A stretch of DNA of 64,000 bases from Sinisalibacter aestuarii (GCF_027923545.1 NZ_BROH01000007.1:144845-208844); one strand, 5' to 3'; shown: positions 54,340 through 63,737, numbered from the stretch's first letter. The notes: generated by a model not told the origin, from the letters alone. Program-made: numbers and translations.

Positions 54340-54652
54340 GACTGGCTGTATTAAAGGGTCTCTCGCCGGGACGCGGCTTTCAGCGTGCTTGAGAAAGTTA
54401 TTGACAAACAATGATGTAGGAGCAGTTTTCACCGGAAAACCGGAAAACCGGAAAACCGGAAAACCGGAAAACCGGAAAACCGGAAAACCGGAAAACCGGA
54501 AAACCGGAAAACCGGAAAACCGGAAAACCGGAAAACCGGAAAACCGGAATGTGATCCGCTTCGCCGGTTTTCCTGCCCTGTCAATCTTTCCGAAACCATT
54601 TCCCGTCATGAATTGATCCGGAACGAACCATGTACATTCGGAAAGGTTTACG
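54340..54652. other. Intergenic stretch holding the octamer array
   Basis: 313 nt without a gene I can support. It contains the CCGGAAAA array described below, flanked by ordinary AT-richer sequence (TTATTGACAAACAATGATG before, TGAATTGATCCGG after). Frames that cross the array on either strand give eight-residue low-complexity repeats and are judged accidental. Confidence 0.7.
54432..54549 (+). repeat. Tandem octamer array, 14.75 copies of CCGGAAAA
   Basis: Fourteen perfect copies of CCGGAAAA plus CCGGAA, with no variation. It is preceded by TTTTCA and followed by TGTGATCC. The same unit in the same phase and orientation, also preceded by TTTCA, occurs at the right edge of the window. Each unit carries a CCGG palindrome and an A4 tract. 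Confidence 0.95.
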
Positions 54653-54967
54653 ATGATTGACGACCAATCCCTGGCACGCAGCATGAAGGCCCTTGCCCAT
54701 CCACGGCGGGCGATGATCTTTCGTCTTCTCGCGCAGGATCCGGGGGCCGGGCGTGGCTTTCGAAGGCTTGCCGATCGTACCCGGCTGCGAGACTCGTCGC
54801 TCGCCCATCATCTGCGCGAGATGGAACGCGGCGGTCTGCTGCGCCGGCATCGGCGCGGTGCCGAGGTGGTCTTCAGCCTCAGTGTAACGGAGTTGACCCA
54901 AGCGCTCGCCATCGCGTTGCGGCTTGGCGAGGCAAGCCGGTCGTCCGGCCCGCAGCGCGCCGCCTAG
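54653..54967 (+). CDS. ArsR-like winged-helix transcriptional regulator
   Basis: 104 residues. A single helix-turn-helix domain: LARSMKALAHPRRAMIFRLL, then LRDSSLAHHLREMERGGLLR as the recognition part and HRRGAEVVFSLS as the wing. No cysteine metal site is present (the protein has no Cys), so it is not a metal sensor of the classic type. It lies after the octamer array. Its TAG stop and the TAG stop of the convergent Sel1 gene share the same CTAG. Confidence 0.78.
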   Translation: MIDDQSLARSMKALAHPRRAMIFRLLAQDPGAGRGFRRLADRTRLRDSSLAHHLREMERGGLLRRHRRGAEVVFSLSVTELTQALAIALRLGEASRSSGPQRAA

Positions 54968-56124
54968 TTGGAGCGCAGCCGGCGCATGGCGGCGCGGGTG
55001 CCGGGGCCGACCTTGCCGTCGAGCGGGCCGGAATAGAGCGCGCGGGCCGCGAGCAGGCGTTGCAGCGCGATGGCGGTGTCGCCGTCCCAGGCGGCCGAAG
55101 CGCGGGTTTCGGGCCAGTTATCGCCACTTTCGAGCGCGCGCAGGTAGAAGCCGGCGGCCCGGTCGGGATCGCGCCGGTCGGGGGATTTTTCGAAGACCTC
55201 GCCGATATAGGAGAGCGCCTCGACCCGGCCCGCCGCGCGGGCGCGGGCAAACCAGGCGATGGCCTCGGATGTATCCTGCGTCACGCCGTCGCCCACCAGA
55301 TAGAGATTGCCGAGGCTCAGCATCGCCTGGGTATCGCCCGCATCGGCGGCGCGGCGGTACCAGCGCGCGGCGCCGTCGAGATCCTGCGCCATGCCGATGC
55401 CGTTTTCCATCATCCAGGCGAGGTTGCCCATCGCGCTCGCCTCGCCGGCATTGGCTGCCTCGGTGTAGAGCGCGAGGGCCCGGGCGACGTCGCGCGGCAG
55501 GCCCTGGCCCTGCGCCAGCAGCCAGCCCAGATTGTTCATCGCCCGCGCCTCGCCCGCCGCCGCGGCCTTCTCGTACCAGCGCACCGCATCGGGGATCGAG
55601 GCATCGGTGCCGCGCCCGGTCTCGTAGGCCCAGCCCAGCTCAAACTGCGCGCCGGCGATCCCGGCTTCGGCGGCGATACGGAAGGCGTTGATCGCGGTGG
55701 CGGCGTCGGCTTCGGCGCCGTTGGCCACCAGAGCGAGGCCGAGCGCATAGCTTTCTTCAGGCTCGCCCGGCATCGCCGGGGGTTCTGGCGTGGCGTCGGC
55801 GCTGTCGGGGACGGGAAGGGGGGCGGTTTCGGTTGCCGCTGCGCGCGGCGTCTTGGTGGCCGCGTCAGCCGGGCCGTCCACCGCGGGTGGCGGGCCTTTC
55901 GCCAGCCAGCCCGCCGCGACGATATAGGCCACGTCGTCGGCGATGGCAGGGTCCACCTCAGGCGAGAGGGGAACGGTCAGCGTGATGTCATGCTCCAGCC
56001 CCGGCGCGCCTGCGGATGGGGGATTGGTAATCGCCGACCCGTCCTGCCCCGAGGCGGGCGCGGCGGCAACAGCCAGTGCTATGACAGAAAACAGAATCCC
56101 AGGCTTCAAATCGCGCATCATCAC
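54964..56124 (-). CDS. Secreted Sel1-repeat protein with peptidoglycan-binding-like C-terminus
   Basis: 386 residues. A signal peptide is likely (ILFSVIALAVAAAPASG). Residues about 130-320 hold Sel1-like TPR repeats of 36 residues (AQFELGWAYETGRGT, AMNNLGWLLAQGQGL, AMGNLAWMMENGIGM, AMLSLGNLYLVGDGV). The end (LYSGPLDGKVGPGTRAAMRR) looks like half of a PG-binding_1 domain. It should sit in the periplasm and bind other proteins. The true start may be the second or third Met of the MMM run. Confidence 0.82.
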   Translation of the reverse strand: MMMRDLKPGILFSVIALAVAAAPASGQDGSAITNPPSAGAPGLEHDITLTVPLSPEVDPAIADDVAYIVAAGWLAKGPPPAVDGPADAATKTPRAAATETAPLPVPDSADATPEPPAMPGEPEESYALGLALVANGAEADAATAINAFRIAAEAGIAGAQFELGWAYETGRGTDASIPDAVRWYEKAAAAGEARAMNNLGWLLAQGQGLPRDVARALALYTEAANAGEASAMGNLAWMMENGIGMAQDLDGAARWYRRAADAGDTQAMLSLGNLYLVGDGVTQDTSEAIAWFARARAAGRVEALSYIGEVFEKSPDRRDPDRAAGFYLRALESGDNWPETRASAAWDGDTAIALQRLLAARALYSGPLDGKVGPGTRAAMRRLRSN

Positions 56125-56210
56125 TCCCTCGACGCGGCGACCCTATGGCCAGCGCGCAGTGGGTGCAACATGGGTTCGGGAGCCGGGCTGCCCCGGCTCC
56201 CGCAGGGCGG

Positions 56211-56957
56211 TCAGAGCCCCATTGCCTGTTTGATCTGGTCGATCACGCCCGGAATGAGATCCGGGTTGTCGCCGGCCTGCTCGATCGCGCCGATCAGCGC
56301 GGTTTTCTGCGCCTCGCCGAGATCGCTGGCGCGCACCGTCTCGATGAGCTTGGCCGCGTCGAAGCTTTCGGGCGACAGCAGATCGGTGACCGACATCGCT
56401 TCGTCGGCCATCGTGGTGGCGGTGTCAGCCGCCGTGTCGCCGGCACTCTCCATCGTGTCGCCGGCGCTGTCCATTGCATCGCCGGCAGCGTCCATCGCGT
56501 CATCGGCCGCATCCATGGCGTCGTTCGCGGCCCCGGCGGCGTCGTCGGCCATGTCGGAGGCCGCATCGCCCGCCGCATCGACGGCTTCGCCCACCGCATC
56601 GGCGGCGTCGCTGGCGGCGCCGGTCACCGCGTCGGTGGCCTCCTCGGCCATGTCTTCAACGGCGTTTGCCGCATCGTCCGCCATTTCGGCCGCGCCCTCG
56701 ACGGCATCGGAGACCGCATCGGCCGCCGCGCCGGCAGCGTCTTCAACGGCTTCAGCCGCTTCGTCGGCGATCGAGCCGGTTTCCTCTTCGGCCGCCGCGC
56801 CATCGTCCTGCGGCGCGGTCTCGGTCTCGGTCGACGCCGCCGGTTCGACCGGTTGAGCCTGGTCCGACATCAGCTTGTCATTCTGGGCGTTCCACCAGGC
56901 GTAGCCGCCGATAGCCACGACGGCGATTACGATAATTGCAATCCACGTCTTGTTCAT
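56211..56957 (-). CDS. Ala/Asp-rich repetitive protein with N-terminal membrane anchor
   Basis: 248 residues from ATG 56957 with GAGAGGAT upstream. [22 protein letters not shown] is an anchor helix. Residues about 60-180 are almost only Ala, Asp, Glu, Met, Ser and Gly in short periods ([20 protein letters not shown]), a pattern of long amphipathic or LEA-like helix. A globular end of about 60 residues follows ([35 protein letters not shown]). No family with known function is recognised. Confidence 0.72.
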   Translation of the reverse strand: MNKTWIAIIVIAVVAIGGYAWWNAQNDKLMSDQAQPVEPAASTETETAPQDDGAAAEEETGSIADEAAEAVEDAAGAAADAVSDAVEGAAEMADDAANAVEDMAEEATDAVTGAASDAADAVGEAVDAAGDAASDMADDAAGAANDAMDAADDAMDAAGDAMDSAGDTMESAGDTAADTATTMADEAMSVTDLLSPESFDAAKLIETVRASDLGEAQKTALIGAIEQAGDNPDLIPGVIDQIKQAMGL

Positions 56958-57082
56958 GACCCAATCCTCTCTGTCCGGCAGGGCGCACCCCGCGCCCCGT
57001 CTCTCCTGCATCGTTCAAACCGTTTCCACGGGGCAAGAGCAAGGGGAGCCTTGCATGCCGCTTCCCCTTGGCAGAAATCGGC

Positions 57083-57111
57083 TTGAAAGCAGGGGGTCCG
57101 GGCTTTACCTT
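57083..57111 (+). promoter_or_regulatory. Promoter of infC
   Basis: TTGAAA (57083-57088), 17 nt, TACCTT (57106-57111). The predicted start near 57118 leaves a leader of about 36 nt before the ATA start of infC. Confidence 0.5.
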
Positions 57112-57153
57112 CTGCGCCCGAAGACTTGCGAAAACCACAGAAGGATCGCCACC

Positions 57154-57699
57154 ATAGCCCGCAGACCGCACAATGCCCCGCCGACTCGTGATACTGGCCC
57201 CCGGGTCAATGACCGAATCCGCGCCCCTGAAATCCGGCTGATCGGAGCCGAAGGCGAAAATATCGGTGTTGTCACGCCGGAGCGCGCAATGCAGCTCGCG
57301 GAAGAAGCCGGCCTCGACCTGGTCGAAATCTCGCCCAACGCCGCCCCGCCGGTCTGCAAGATCATGGATTTCGGCAAGTTCAAGTACGAGACCCAGAAGC
57401 GCGAAGCCGAGGCCCGCAAGAAGCAGAAGACGATCGAGATCAAAGAGGTCAAGTTCCGCCCGAACACCGACACGCATGATTACGATGTCAAGATGCGCAA
57501 CGTGGTGAAGTTCCTTGAAAAAGGCGACAAGGTGAAGGTGACGCTGCGGTTCCGTGGCCGCGAGATGGCCCACCAGCATCTTGGCCGCGAGCTGCTCGAA
57601 CGGGTGGCCGAGGATGTGAAGGAACTCGGCAAGGTCGAGAACATGCCGAAGATGGAAGGCCGCCAGATGATCATGATGATCGGGCCGCTGTCGAAATAA
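57154..57699 (+). CDS. infC: Translation initiation factor IF-3, with apparent ATA start codon
   Basis: 181 residues. [20 protein letters not shown] opens the N-domain; [20 protein letters not shown] and [20 protein letters not shown] are classic IF-3. There is no ATG, GTG or TTG at the conserved start ([19 protein letters not shown]); the codon there is ATA at 57154, with AAGGA 8 nt before it. IF-3 itself discriminates against such codons, as with the AUU start of E. coli infC, so the unusual start should give autoregulation. The nearest ATG upstream would add unrelated sequence. A strong terminator follows. Confidence 0.92.
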   Translation: MARRPHNAPPTRDTGPRVNDRIRAPEIRLIGAEGENIGVVTPERAMQLAEEAGLDLVEISPNAAPPVCKIMDFGKFKYETQKREAEARKKQKTIEIKEVKFRPNTDTHDYDVKMRNVVKFLEKGDKVKVTLRFRGREMAHQHLGRELLERVAEDVKELGKVENMPKMEGRQMIMMIGPLSK

Positions 57700-57721
57700 T
57701 CCGGGTCTGACCGGATGCCGG

Positions 57722-57751
57722 AAGCCCCCGCTGGTTGGCGGGGGCTTTTTT
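57722..57751 (+). terminator. Rho-independent terminator of infC
   Basis: AAGCCCCCGC and GCGGGGGCTT form a 10-bp stem with a 6-nt loop, and six T follow. It begins 23 nt after the infC stop and separates it from the convergent DksA-like gene. Confidence 0.9.
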
Positions 57752-57766
57752 GCGCCGCGATGCGCC

Positions 57767-58105
57767 TCAGCCCTGCGCGCAGGAGATGCAGGTGGGTATG
57801 GCCGGATCGAAATCCAGCCGCCCGGGCGCGATCTCTTCGCCGCATTCGGTGCAATAGCCAAACTCGCCTTCGTCCATCCGCGCGAGGGCGGCGGCGATGC
57901 GCTGGCGGGTGGCGGCGCGGCGCGCCTGGGTGGCGTGGGCCATCGCCTGGCCCTGCAGCGCATCCATCCGGCTGAGCCTGCCGACGGCGCCTTGATCGAG
58001 CTCGACGGTCTTCTGCCCCTCGGCCCCGAGCGCGTCTTCGGTGTCGAGCCCGGCCAGCATCGCGGCGAGCCGTGCGCGGTATCCGGCGCGTTTTTCCTGA
58101 TCCAT
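57767..58105 (-). CDS. DksA/TraR-family zinc-finger protein
   Basis: 112 residues from ATG 58105. An N-terminal helical part (ELDQGAVGRLSRMDALQGQA) is followed by the zinc finger (GYCTECGEEIAPGRLDFDPA, with CISCAQG at the end). The short helices and missing D-x-x-D tip of true DksA place it among the general DksA/TraR zinc-finger proteins. The start has only a weak ribosome site. It is divergent from cysE with 76 nt between. Confidence 0.82.
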   Translation of the reverse strand: MDQEKRAGYRARLAAMLAGLDTEDALGAEGQKTVELDQGAVGRLSRMDALQGQAMAHATQARRAATRQRIAAALARMDEGEFGYCTECGEEIAPGRLDFDPAIPTCISCAQG

Positions 58106-58126
58106 CGCGGTGTCACGCCTTTGCGT

Positions 58127-58156
58127 TTGGAAATCCGACCATATCTGTCGTATATA
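58127..58156 (+). promoter_or_regulatory. Promoter of cysE
   Basis: TTGGAA (58127-58132), 18 nt, TATATA (58151-58156), in the gap to the divergent DksA-like gene. The predicted start is near 58163, giving a short leader. Confidence 0.5.
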
Positions 58157-58181
58157 AGCCCGGCAAGAACAGGAGGGCCGC

Positions 58182-58991
58182 ATGGCCGAGACCCGCGCAA
58201 AACCGATTGTCATTGATCCGGTCTGGGACCGGATCACCGCCGAGGCCGAGGTGGCCGTGGGCCGTGAGCCGCTGATGGGCGGGCTGATCCATTCCTGCGT
58301 GCTGCATCACAGCTCTCTGGAAAAGGCGCTGTCCTACCGGATTTCCGCCAAGCTCGCGTCGAACGAGATGTCGATGCTGGTGCTGCGCGAGGTGGCCGAT
58401 GAAGCCTATGCCAGCGATCCCACTCTGGCCGAGGCCGCGCGCGCCGATCTGATGGCGGTGCTGGAACGCGACCCGGCCACCCACCGGTTGCTGCAGCCGA
58501 TCCTCTATTTCAAGGGATTCCAGGCGATGCAGGCCTACCGCGTCTCGCATTGGTTGTGGAAGCGGGGCCGCAAGGATCTGGCCTTTTTCCACCAGATGCG
58601 CGCCTCCGAGGTCTATGGGATCGACATTCACCCGGCCGCGAAGATCGGCAAAGGGATCATGATCGACCACGCCCATTCCATCGTCATCGGCGAGACAACG
58701 GTGGTCGGCGACAATGTCTCGATGCTGCATTCGGTCACGCTCGGCGGCACCGGCAAGGAAGACGGCGACCGGCATCCCAAGATCGGCAACGAGGTGCTGA
58801 TCGGGGCAGGCGCCAAGGTGCTGGGCAATATCCGTGTCGGCTGCTGCTCGCGGATCGCGGCGGGCTCGGTCGTGCTGGAAGATGTGCCCGACGCCACCAC
58901 CGTGGCCGGGGTGCCCGCCAAGGTGGTGGGCGGCGCGGGCTGCGAGCATCCCTCCGCCGAAATGCGTCAGACACTCGATGAAGGCTGCTGA
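58182..58991 (+). CDS. cysE: Serine O-acetyltransferase
   Basis: 269 residues, usual for CysE. The N-terminal helical domain ends with QAMQAYRVSHWLWKRGRKDL; the C-terminal left-handed beta-helix has hexapeptide repeats (GIDIHPAAKIGKGIMIDHAH with the catalytic Asp-His, VSMLHSVTLGGTGKEDGDRH, VLIGAGAKVLGNIRVG). It makes O-acetylserine for cysteine synthesis. A strong AGGAGGGC site precedes the ATG. The C-terminal Ile often used to bind cysteine synthase is not the last residue here (the protein ends DEGC). Confidence 0.93.
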   Translation: MAETRAKPIVIDPVWDRITAEAEVAVGREPLMGGLIHSCVLHHSSLEKALSYRISAKLASNEMSMLVLREVADEAYASDPTLAEAARADLMAVLERDPATHRLLQPILYFKGFQAMQAYRVSHWLWKRGRKDLAFFHQMRASEVYGIDIHPAAKIGKGIMIDHAHSIVIGETTVVGDNVSMLHSVTLGGTGKEDGDRHPKIGNEVLIGAGAKVLGNIRVGCCSRIAAGSVVLEDVPDATTVAGVPAKVVGGAGCEHPSAEMRQTLDEGC

Positions 58992-59096
58992 CCTTTTGGC
59001 GAAGTTCCGCCGATAACCTCCTGATTTCACACTGGTTGATGACAGGCTTTGCGACTCGCTCCAGTCTCCGCCCGTTCACTGACGTGGGAGACGAAC

Positions 59097-59168
59097 ATGC
59101 TGCGTATGTGGATCGCCACCGTGGCCGGCTTCTCGGCCCTGTTCCTTGTGGCGATTGCGGTCGTCTGA
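59097..59168 (+). CDS. 23-residue membrane peptide
   Basis: ATG 59097 opens a 24-codon frame giving MLRMWIATVAGFSALFLVAI plus AVV: two charges, then one hydrophobic helix. GGGAGACG lies just upstream and a strong terminator follows the stop after 15 nt, so it looks like a dedicated short message. The next gene has a nearly identical start region (GGGAGACAAACATG versus GGGAGACGAACATG). The function is unknown. Confidence 0.55.
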   Translation: MLRMWIATVAGFSALFLVAIAVV

Positions 59169-59183
59169 GACCGATGAAATTTA

Positions 59184-59223
59184 CCCCGCCGGATTGCCCC
59201 AACCGCAGCCGGCGGGGTTTTTT
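59184..59223 (+). terminator. Rho-independent terminator after the small peptide
   Basis: CCCCGCCGG and CCGGCGGGG pair around a 16-nt loop, followed by six T. It isolates the small peptide gene from the DUF3365 gene 160 nt further on. The 59224-59382 gap carries two copies of a TGTCGC...GCGCGCCATT motif. Confidence 0.85.
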
Positions 59224-59382
59224 GTTTGTCGCCGCTCATCCCTGAAAATTGGCCTGTCGCGCGCCATTGGCCCAGACAGTTTGTCGCAGCGCGCCATTTG
59301 CGCGACGGAACCCGCGCCGGCGGGCGTAACCTATCCGTGGCATGGTCACGAAGCGCGCGAGGTAACTTCATGGGAGACAAAC

Positions 59383-59961
59383 ATGAAACGATTGATGATG
59401 GCGGCCTCTGTCGGGGCGCTGGGTTGCATGGCGTTGCCCGCCATGGCGGCGGATGACATCGACGCGCTGACCGGCGAGGCCGGGGCGCTGATCCAGAGCT
59501 TCTCCGGCACCTTGCAGGGCGAGTTGCGCGCCGCGATTCAGGCGGGCGGGCCGGTCAACGCGATATCGGTCTGCAACGAAAAGGCCCCGGCGATTGCCGC
59601 CGCGGCCTCTGCCGACAGCGCCTGGACGATCGGGCGCTCCAGCCACAAGCTGCGCAGCCCGGACAATGCGCCCGACGCCTATACCGCCGCCGCCATCGAG
59701 GATTTCGTGGCCCGCGAGGCGGCGGGTGAGGCCGCCGAGACACTGGCGAAGGCCGAGATCGTCGAGGAAAACGGCACGCGCGTCTTCCGCATGGTCAAGG
59801 CGATCCCCACCGGCGAGGCCTGCCTCAACTGCCATGGCGGCGATGAGGTGAAGCCCGACGTGGTCGCCAGGCTGGCCGAACTCTACCCGGACGACATGGC
59901 GCGGGGCTTCGCGCTCGGCCAGATGCGCGGGGTGTTCACGCTCACCAAGGTACTGGACTGA
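59383..59961 (+). CDS. DUF3365 periplasmic c-type haem protein
   Basis: 192 residues from ATG 59383. A signal peptide is clear (MAASVGALGCMALPAMAADD). The domain is the Tll0287-like DUF3365 type: AISVCNEKAPAIAAAASADS, RSSHKLRSPDNAPDAYTAAA and one haem c motif, CLNCH, in TGEACLNCHGGDEVKP. The Met or His acting as sixth ligand is not obvious. It may be a redox or gas sensor. A bidirectional terminator follows. Confidence 0.85.
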   Translation: MKRLMMAASVGALGCMALPAMAADDIDALTGEAGALIQSFSGTLQGELRAAIQAGGPVNAISVCNEKAPAIAAAASADSAWTIGRSSHKLRSPDNAPDAYTAAAIEDFVAREAAGEAAETLAKAEIVEENGTRVFRMVKAIPTGEACLNCHGGDEVKPDVVARLAELYPDDMARGFALGQMRGVFTLTKVLD

Positions 59962-59964
59962 CGC

Positions 59965-60003
59965 AAAAAAGCCCCGGCCTCGCGTCGAGGCCGGGGCGTT
60001 TGT
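59965..60003. terminator. Bidirectional terminator between the DUF3365 gene and the pdh operon
   Basis: GCCCCGGCCTCG and CGAGGCCGGGGC form a perfect 12-bp stem with a 3-nt loop. Six A lie on the left (six U for minus-strand transcripts) and GTTTGTC on the right, so it should end the pdh operon from the minus strand and, more weakly, the DUF3365 message. Confidence 0.85.
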
Positions 60004-60025
60004 CTGCGCCCTTGGCGGGGCTTGG

Positions 60026-61324
60026 TCAGGCCAGCATCGCCATCGGGTTTTCGAGATTGTCCTTGATCGCGGCGAGAAGCTCGGCGCCAAGGGCGCCGTC
60101 GATCACCCGGTGGTCGACCGAGAGCGTCACGCTCATCACCGTGGCCACGCCAAGCTCGCCATCCTCTTTCACCACCGGTTTTTTCACACCGGCACCCACG
60201 GCGAGGATCGCGCCGTGCGGCGGGTTGATGACGGCATCGAAGTTTTCGATCCCGTACATGCCGAGATTGGAGATGGCGAAGCTGCCGCCGACATATTCAT
60301 GCGGCATCAGCTTGCGGTCGCGGGCGCGGGTGGCGAGGTCTTTCATCTCCGCCGACAGGGCCGAGAGCGATTTGACCTCGGCATCCTGGATCACCGGCGT
60401 GAACAGCCCGCCATCCACCGCCACGGCCACCGCCACGTCGGAGGGGGTGAGCTTCAGGATCCGGTCGCCGGCCCAGACGGCATTGGCCATCGGCACCTGT
60501 TGCAGCGCCAGCGCGCTGGCCTTGATGATGAAATCGTTGACCGAGAGCTTCACCCCGCGCGGCTCCAGCTGGGCGTTGATCTGGGCACGGAAGGCGAGCA
60601 GATCGTCGAGCAGGATATCGCGGCGCAGGTAGAAATGCGGGATGGTCTGCTTGGCCTCGGTGAGCCGCGCGGCGACCGTCTTGCGCATCCCGTCGAGCTT
60701 GACCTCTTCGTAGGCGCGGCCCTCGTACATCTTCATCACCTGCGCGGCATCGGCGCCGGCGGGCATCGTGGCTTTCGGGGCCGCCTCGGCAGGGGCGGCG
60801 GCTTTGGCCGGGCCCGGCTCTGCGGTTTCCACGTCTGCCTTCACGATCCGCCCGCGCGGGCCGGAGCCGGCGATTTCGCCCAGGTCGAGCCCCTTGTCCT
60901 TGGCGATCCGGCGCGCCAGCGGCGAGGCGAAGATGCGCGCGCCATCGGCGCGTTGCGGCGCGGCGGGGGCCGCTGCCGGGGCAGGGGCTTCGGGCGCCTT
61001 TTCCGCGGCCTTTTCTTCGGCTTTGCTATCCGCGGCGGGGGCTGGTGCTGCCTCGACATCGCCGATATCGTCGGCGCTTTCGCCCTCTTCGAGCAGCACG
61101 GCGATGGGGGTGTTGACCTTCACCGCCTCGCTGCCCTCGGCCACGAGGATCTTGCCCATCGTGCCTTCGTCGACGGCTTCGAACTCCATCGTCGCCTTGT
61201 CGGTTTCGATCTCGGCGATCACATCGCCGGAGGCGACGGTATCGCCCTCTTTCACCAGCCATTTGGCCAGCGTGCCTTCCTCCATCGTGGGAGAGAGCGC
61301 GGGCATCAGGATTTGTGTGGGCAT
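60026..61324 (-). CDS. pdhC: Pyruvate dehydrogenase E2, dihydrolipoamide acetyltransferase
   Basis: 432 residues. One lipoyl domain (residues about 2-76, lipoyl Lys in [18 protein letters not shown]), an Ala/Pro/Glu linker, a peripheral subunit-binding domain ([20 protein letters not shown]), a second linker and the catalytic domain ending with [16 protein letters not shown] (H-x-x-x-D-G). It transfers the acetyl group to CoA. It is the last gene of pdhA-pdhB-pdhC; no E3 gene follows. Confidence 0.94.
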   Translation of the reverse strand: MPTQILMPALSPTMEEGTLAKWLVKEGDTVASGDVIAEIETDKATMEFEAVDEGTMGKILVAEGSEAVKVNTPIAVLLEEGESADDIGDVEAAPAPAADSKAEEKAAEKAPEAPAPAAAPAAPQRADGARIFASPLARRIAKDKGLDLGEIAGSGPRGRIVKADVETAEPGPAKAAAPAEAAPKATMPAGADAAQVMKMYEGRAYEEVKLDGMRKTVAARLTEAKQTIPHFYLRRDILLDDLLAFRAQINAQLEPRGVKLSVNDFIIKASALALQQVPMANAVWAGDRILKLTPSDVAVAVAVDGGLFTPVIQDAEVKSLSALSAEMKDLATRARDRKLMPHEYVGGSFAISNLGMYGIENFDAVINPPHGAILAVGAGVKKPVVKEDGELGVATVMSVTLSVDHRVIDGALGAELLAAIKDNLENPMAMLA

Positions 61325-61334
61325 CTCTCCCTCC

Positions 61335-62705
61335 TTACCGGTAGGTCACGGATTTGGCGGCCTCGACCACCTCGTCGACCGTGATCAGCGCGTGTTTTTC
61401 GAGATTGGCGGCATAGGGCATCGGCACGTCTTTCCCGGCGACGTTGATCACCGGCGCATCGAGCCAGTCGAAGGCTTCCTGCATCAGCACCGCCGAGATA
61501 TGGTTGCCGATGGAGCCCACCGGCCAGCCCTCTTCGATGGTGACGCAGCGGTTGGTCTTCTTCACGCTTTCGATCACGGTGGCGGTGTCGAGCGGGCGCA
61601 GGGTGCGCAGGTCGATCACCTCCGCTGCAATGCCCTGTTCGGCCAGCTTGTCGGCGGCTTTCAGCGTGTAATCCATGCCGATGCCGAAGCTCACCAGCGT
61701 CACGTCCGTCCCCTCGCGCCAGATCCGCGCCTTGCCGAAGGGAATGGCGTAATCGTCAAGCTCGGGCACCTCGAAGGAATGGCCGTAGAGCAGTTCATTT
61801 TCGAGAAAGACCACCGGCGTATCCGAGCGGATCGCGGTTTTCAGCAGGCCCTTCGCATCGGCGGCGGAGTAGGGCATGGCGACATGCAGGCCGGGGATAT
61901 GCGCATACCATGCCGCGTAATCCTGGCTGTGCTGGGCGGCAACGCGGGCAGCCGCCCCCGAAGCGCCCCGGAACACCACCGGCACCGACATCTGCCCGCC
62001 CGACATGTAGCGCGTCTTGGCGGCGGTGTTGATGATGTGGTCGATCGCCTGCATGGCGAAGTTGAAGGTCATGAATTCGACGATGGGGCGCAGGCCCCCC
62101 ATCGCCGCGCCGGTGGCGAGGCCGGTGAAGCCGTGCTCGGTGATCGGCGTGTCGATCACCCGCTTGGCGCCGAACTCGTCGAGCAATCCCTGGCTGACCT
62201 TGTAGGCGCCCTGGTATTCGGCCACTTCCTCGCCCATCAGGAACACGCTGTCATCGGCGCGCATCTCTTCGGCCATCGCATCGCGCAGGGCCTCGCGCAC
62301 CGTCATCTCGCGCATCTTGGTGCCCTCGGGGATCTCGGGATCACTCGGCACCACGGTCTCCACCGGCCTGGCCGCCGCCGGTTCCGGGTGATGGCCCGCG
62401 CCCTGTTCGTGGGTGACGTCGTGGGCGGCGGTGACGGAGGCCGCGGCATCCTCGGCGCTTTCGCCCTCTTCGATCAGCACGGCGATGGGGGTGTTCACCT
62501 TCACCGCCTCGGTGCCTTCGGCGATGAGGATCTTGCCGACGATGCCTTCATCGACCGCCTCGAATTCCATCGTCGCCTTGTCGGTTTCGATCTCGGCGAT
62601 CACGTCCCCGGCGGTGACGGTATCGCCCTCTTTCACGTTCCATTTCGCCAGCGTGCCCTCTTCCATCGTCGGGCTGAGGGCTGGCATGAGAATTTCGGTT
62701 GCCAT
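61335..62705 (-). CDS. pdhB: Pyruvate dehydrogenase E1 beta with N-terminal lipoyl domain
   Basis: 456 residues from ATG 62705 with GAGGAG upstream. The first 80 residues are a lipoyl domain ([20 protein letters not shown]), then a linker ([18 protein letters not shown]), then the E1 beta domain ([60 protein letters not shown]). A lipoyl domain on E1 beta is a known feature of alphaproteobacterial PDH. It pairs with E1 alpha to decarboxylate pyruvate. Confidence 0.94.
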   Translation of the reverse strand: MATEILMPALSPTMEEGTLAKWNVKEGDTVTAGDVIAEIETDKATMEFEAVDEGIVGKILIAEGTEAVKVNTPIAVLIEEGESAEDAAASVTAAHDVTHEQGAGHHPEPAAARPVETVVPSDPEIPEGTKMREMTVREALRDAMAEEMRADDSVFLMGEEVAEYQGAYKVSQGLLDEFGAKRVIDTPITEHGFTGLATGAAMGGLRPIVEFMTFNFAMQAIDHIINTAAKTRYMSGGQMSVPVVFRGASGAAARVAAQHSQDYAAWYAHIPGLHVAMPYSAADAKGLLKTAIRSDTPVVFLENELLYGHSFEVPELDDYAIPFGKARIWREGTDVTLVSFGIGMDYTLKAADKLAEQGIAAEVIDLRTLRPLDTATVIESVKKTNRCVTIEEGWPVGSIGNHISAVLMQEAFDWLDAPVINVAGKDVPMPYAANLEKHALITVDEVVEAAKSVTYR

Positions 62706-62718
62706 CTGTGATGTCTCC

Positions 62719-63708
62719 TCAGGCGTAGATGTCGGTCCAGAGCTCGTCGAGGCCCGGTTCCGGGCTCTCGCGGGCAAAATCGGCGGCTTCGTTCACGATG
62801 CCCTTGATTTCCTTGTCGATTTCCTTGAGCTCATCCTCGCCCGCATGTTTGCCCTGCAGGATCAGCTCGCGCACATGTTCGATGGCGTCCTGCGTTTCGC
62901 GCACTTTCTGGACTTCCTCGCGGGTGCGGTACTTGGCCGGGTCCGACATCGAATGGCCCCGGTAGCGGTAGGTTTTCATCTCAAGGATATAGGGGCCCTT
63001 GCCGGCGCGGCAGTGGGCGACGGCGCGCGCGCCCGCCTCCTTCACCGCCAGCACATCCATCCCGTCGACCGCTTCGCCGGGGATGCCGAAGGCTTCGCCA
63101 CGGGTGTAGATATCGGGGGTGGAGGTGGAACGGCCCTGCGCCGTGCCCATGGCATATTGGTTGTTTTCGATCACGAAGATCACCGGCAGCTTCCACAGCG
63201 CGGCCATGTTGAAGGTTTCGTAAACCTGGCCCTGGTTCGCCGCGCCATCGCCGAAATAGGTGAAGGTGACGCGGCCGTTTTCCTTGTACCGGTCGGCGAA
63301 GGCGAGGCCGGCGCCGATCGGCACCTGCGCGCCGACGATGCCGTGACCGCCATAGAAGTGCTTCTCGACCGAGAACATGTGCATCGAGCCGCCCTTGCCC
63401 TTGGAATAACCGCCCTCGCGGCCGGTGAGTTCGGCCATCACGCCTTTCGGGTCCATCCCGGCGGCGAGCATATGGCCGTGGTCGCGGTAGGAGGTGACGC
63501 GCTTGTCGCCCTCTTCGGCGGCGGCTTCGAGCCCGACCACCACGGCTTCCTGGCCGATATAGAGGTGGCAGAACCCGCCGATCAGCCCCATGCCATAGAG
63601 CTGGCCGGCCTTTTCCTCGAATCGGCGGATGAGCAGCATCTCGCGGTAATAGGTGAGCAGTTCTTCCTTGGAAGTGTTTGATTTCTTTGTGCTCTTGGCG
63701 GCGGCCAT
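62719..63708 (-). CDS. pdhA: Pyruvate dehydrogenase E1 alpha
   Basis: 329 residues from ATG 63708 with GAGGAGG 6 nt upstream; ATGs at 63714 and 63723 are less well placed. TPP binding is shown by GDGAANQG (about residue 165) to [28 protein letters not shown] and [20 protein letters not shown] are E1 alpha signatures. It is the first gene of the pdh operon, which ends at the bidirectional terminator at 59965. Confidence 0.94.
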   Translation of the reverse strand: MAAAKSTKKSNTSKEELLTYYREMLLIRRFEEKAGQLYGMGLIGGFCHLYIGQEAVVVGLEAAAEEGDKRVTSYRDHGHMLAAGMDPKGVMAELTGREGGYSKGKGGSMHMFSVEKHFYGGHGIVGAQVPIGAGLAFADRYKENGRVTFTYFGDGAANQGQVYETFNMAALWKLPVIFVIENNQYAMGTAQGRSTSTPDIYTRGEAFGIPGEAVDGMDVLAVKEAGARAVAHCRAGKGPYILEMKTYRYRGHSMSDPAKYRTREEVQKVRETQDAIEHVRELILQGKHAGEDELKEIDKEIKGIVNEAADFARESPEPGLDELWTDIYA

Positions 63709-63737
63709 TCGCATCCTCCTCACGGGTGAGTGAATTG

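Noticed and set aside
54432..54549. CRISPR array
   Set aside because: The octamers are contiguous with no spacers, and no cas gene is in the window.
54287..54616. Protein-coding frame through the octamer array
   Set aside because: The period of 8 bases keeps a frame open by chance on both strands; the product is a pure repeat without start signals.
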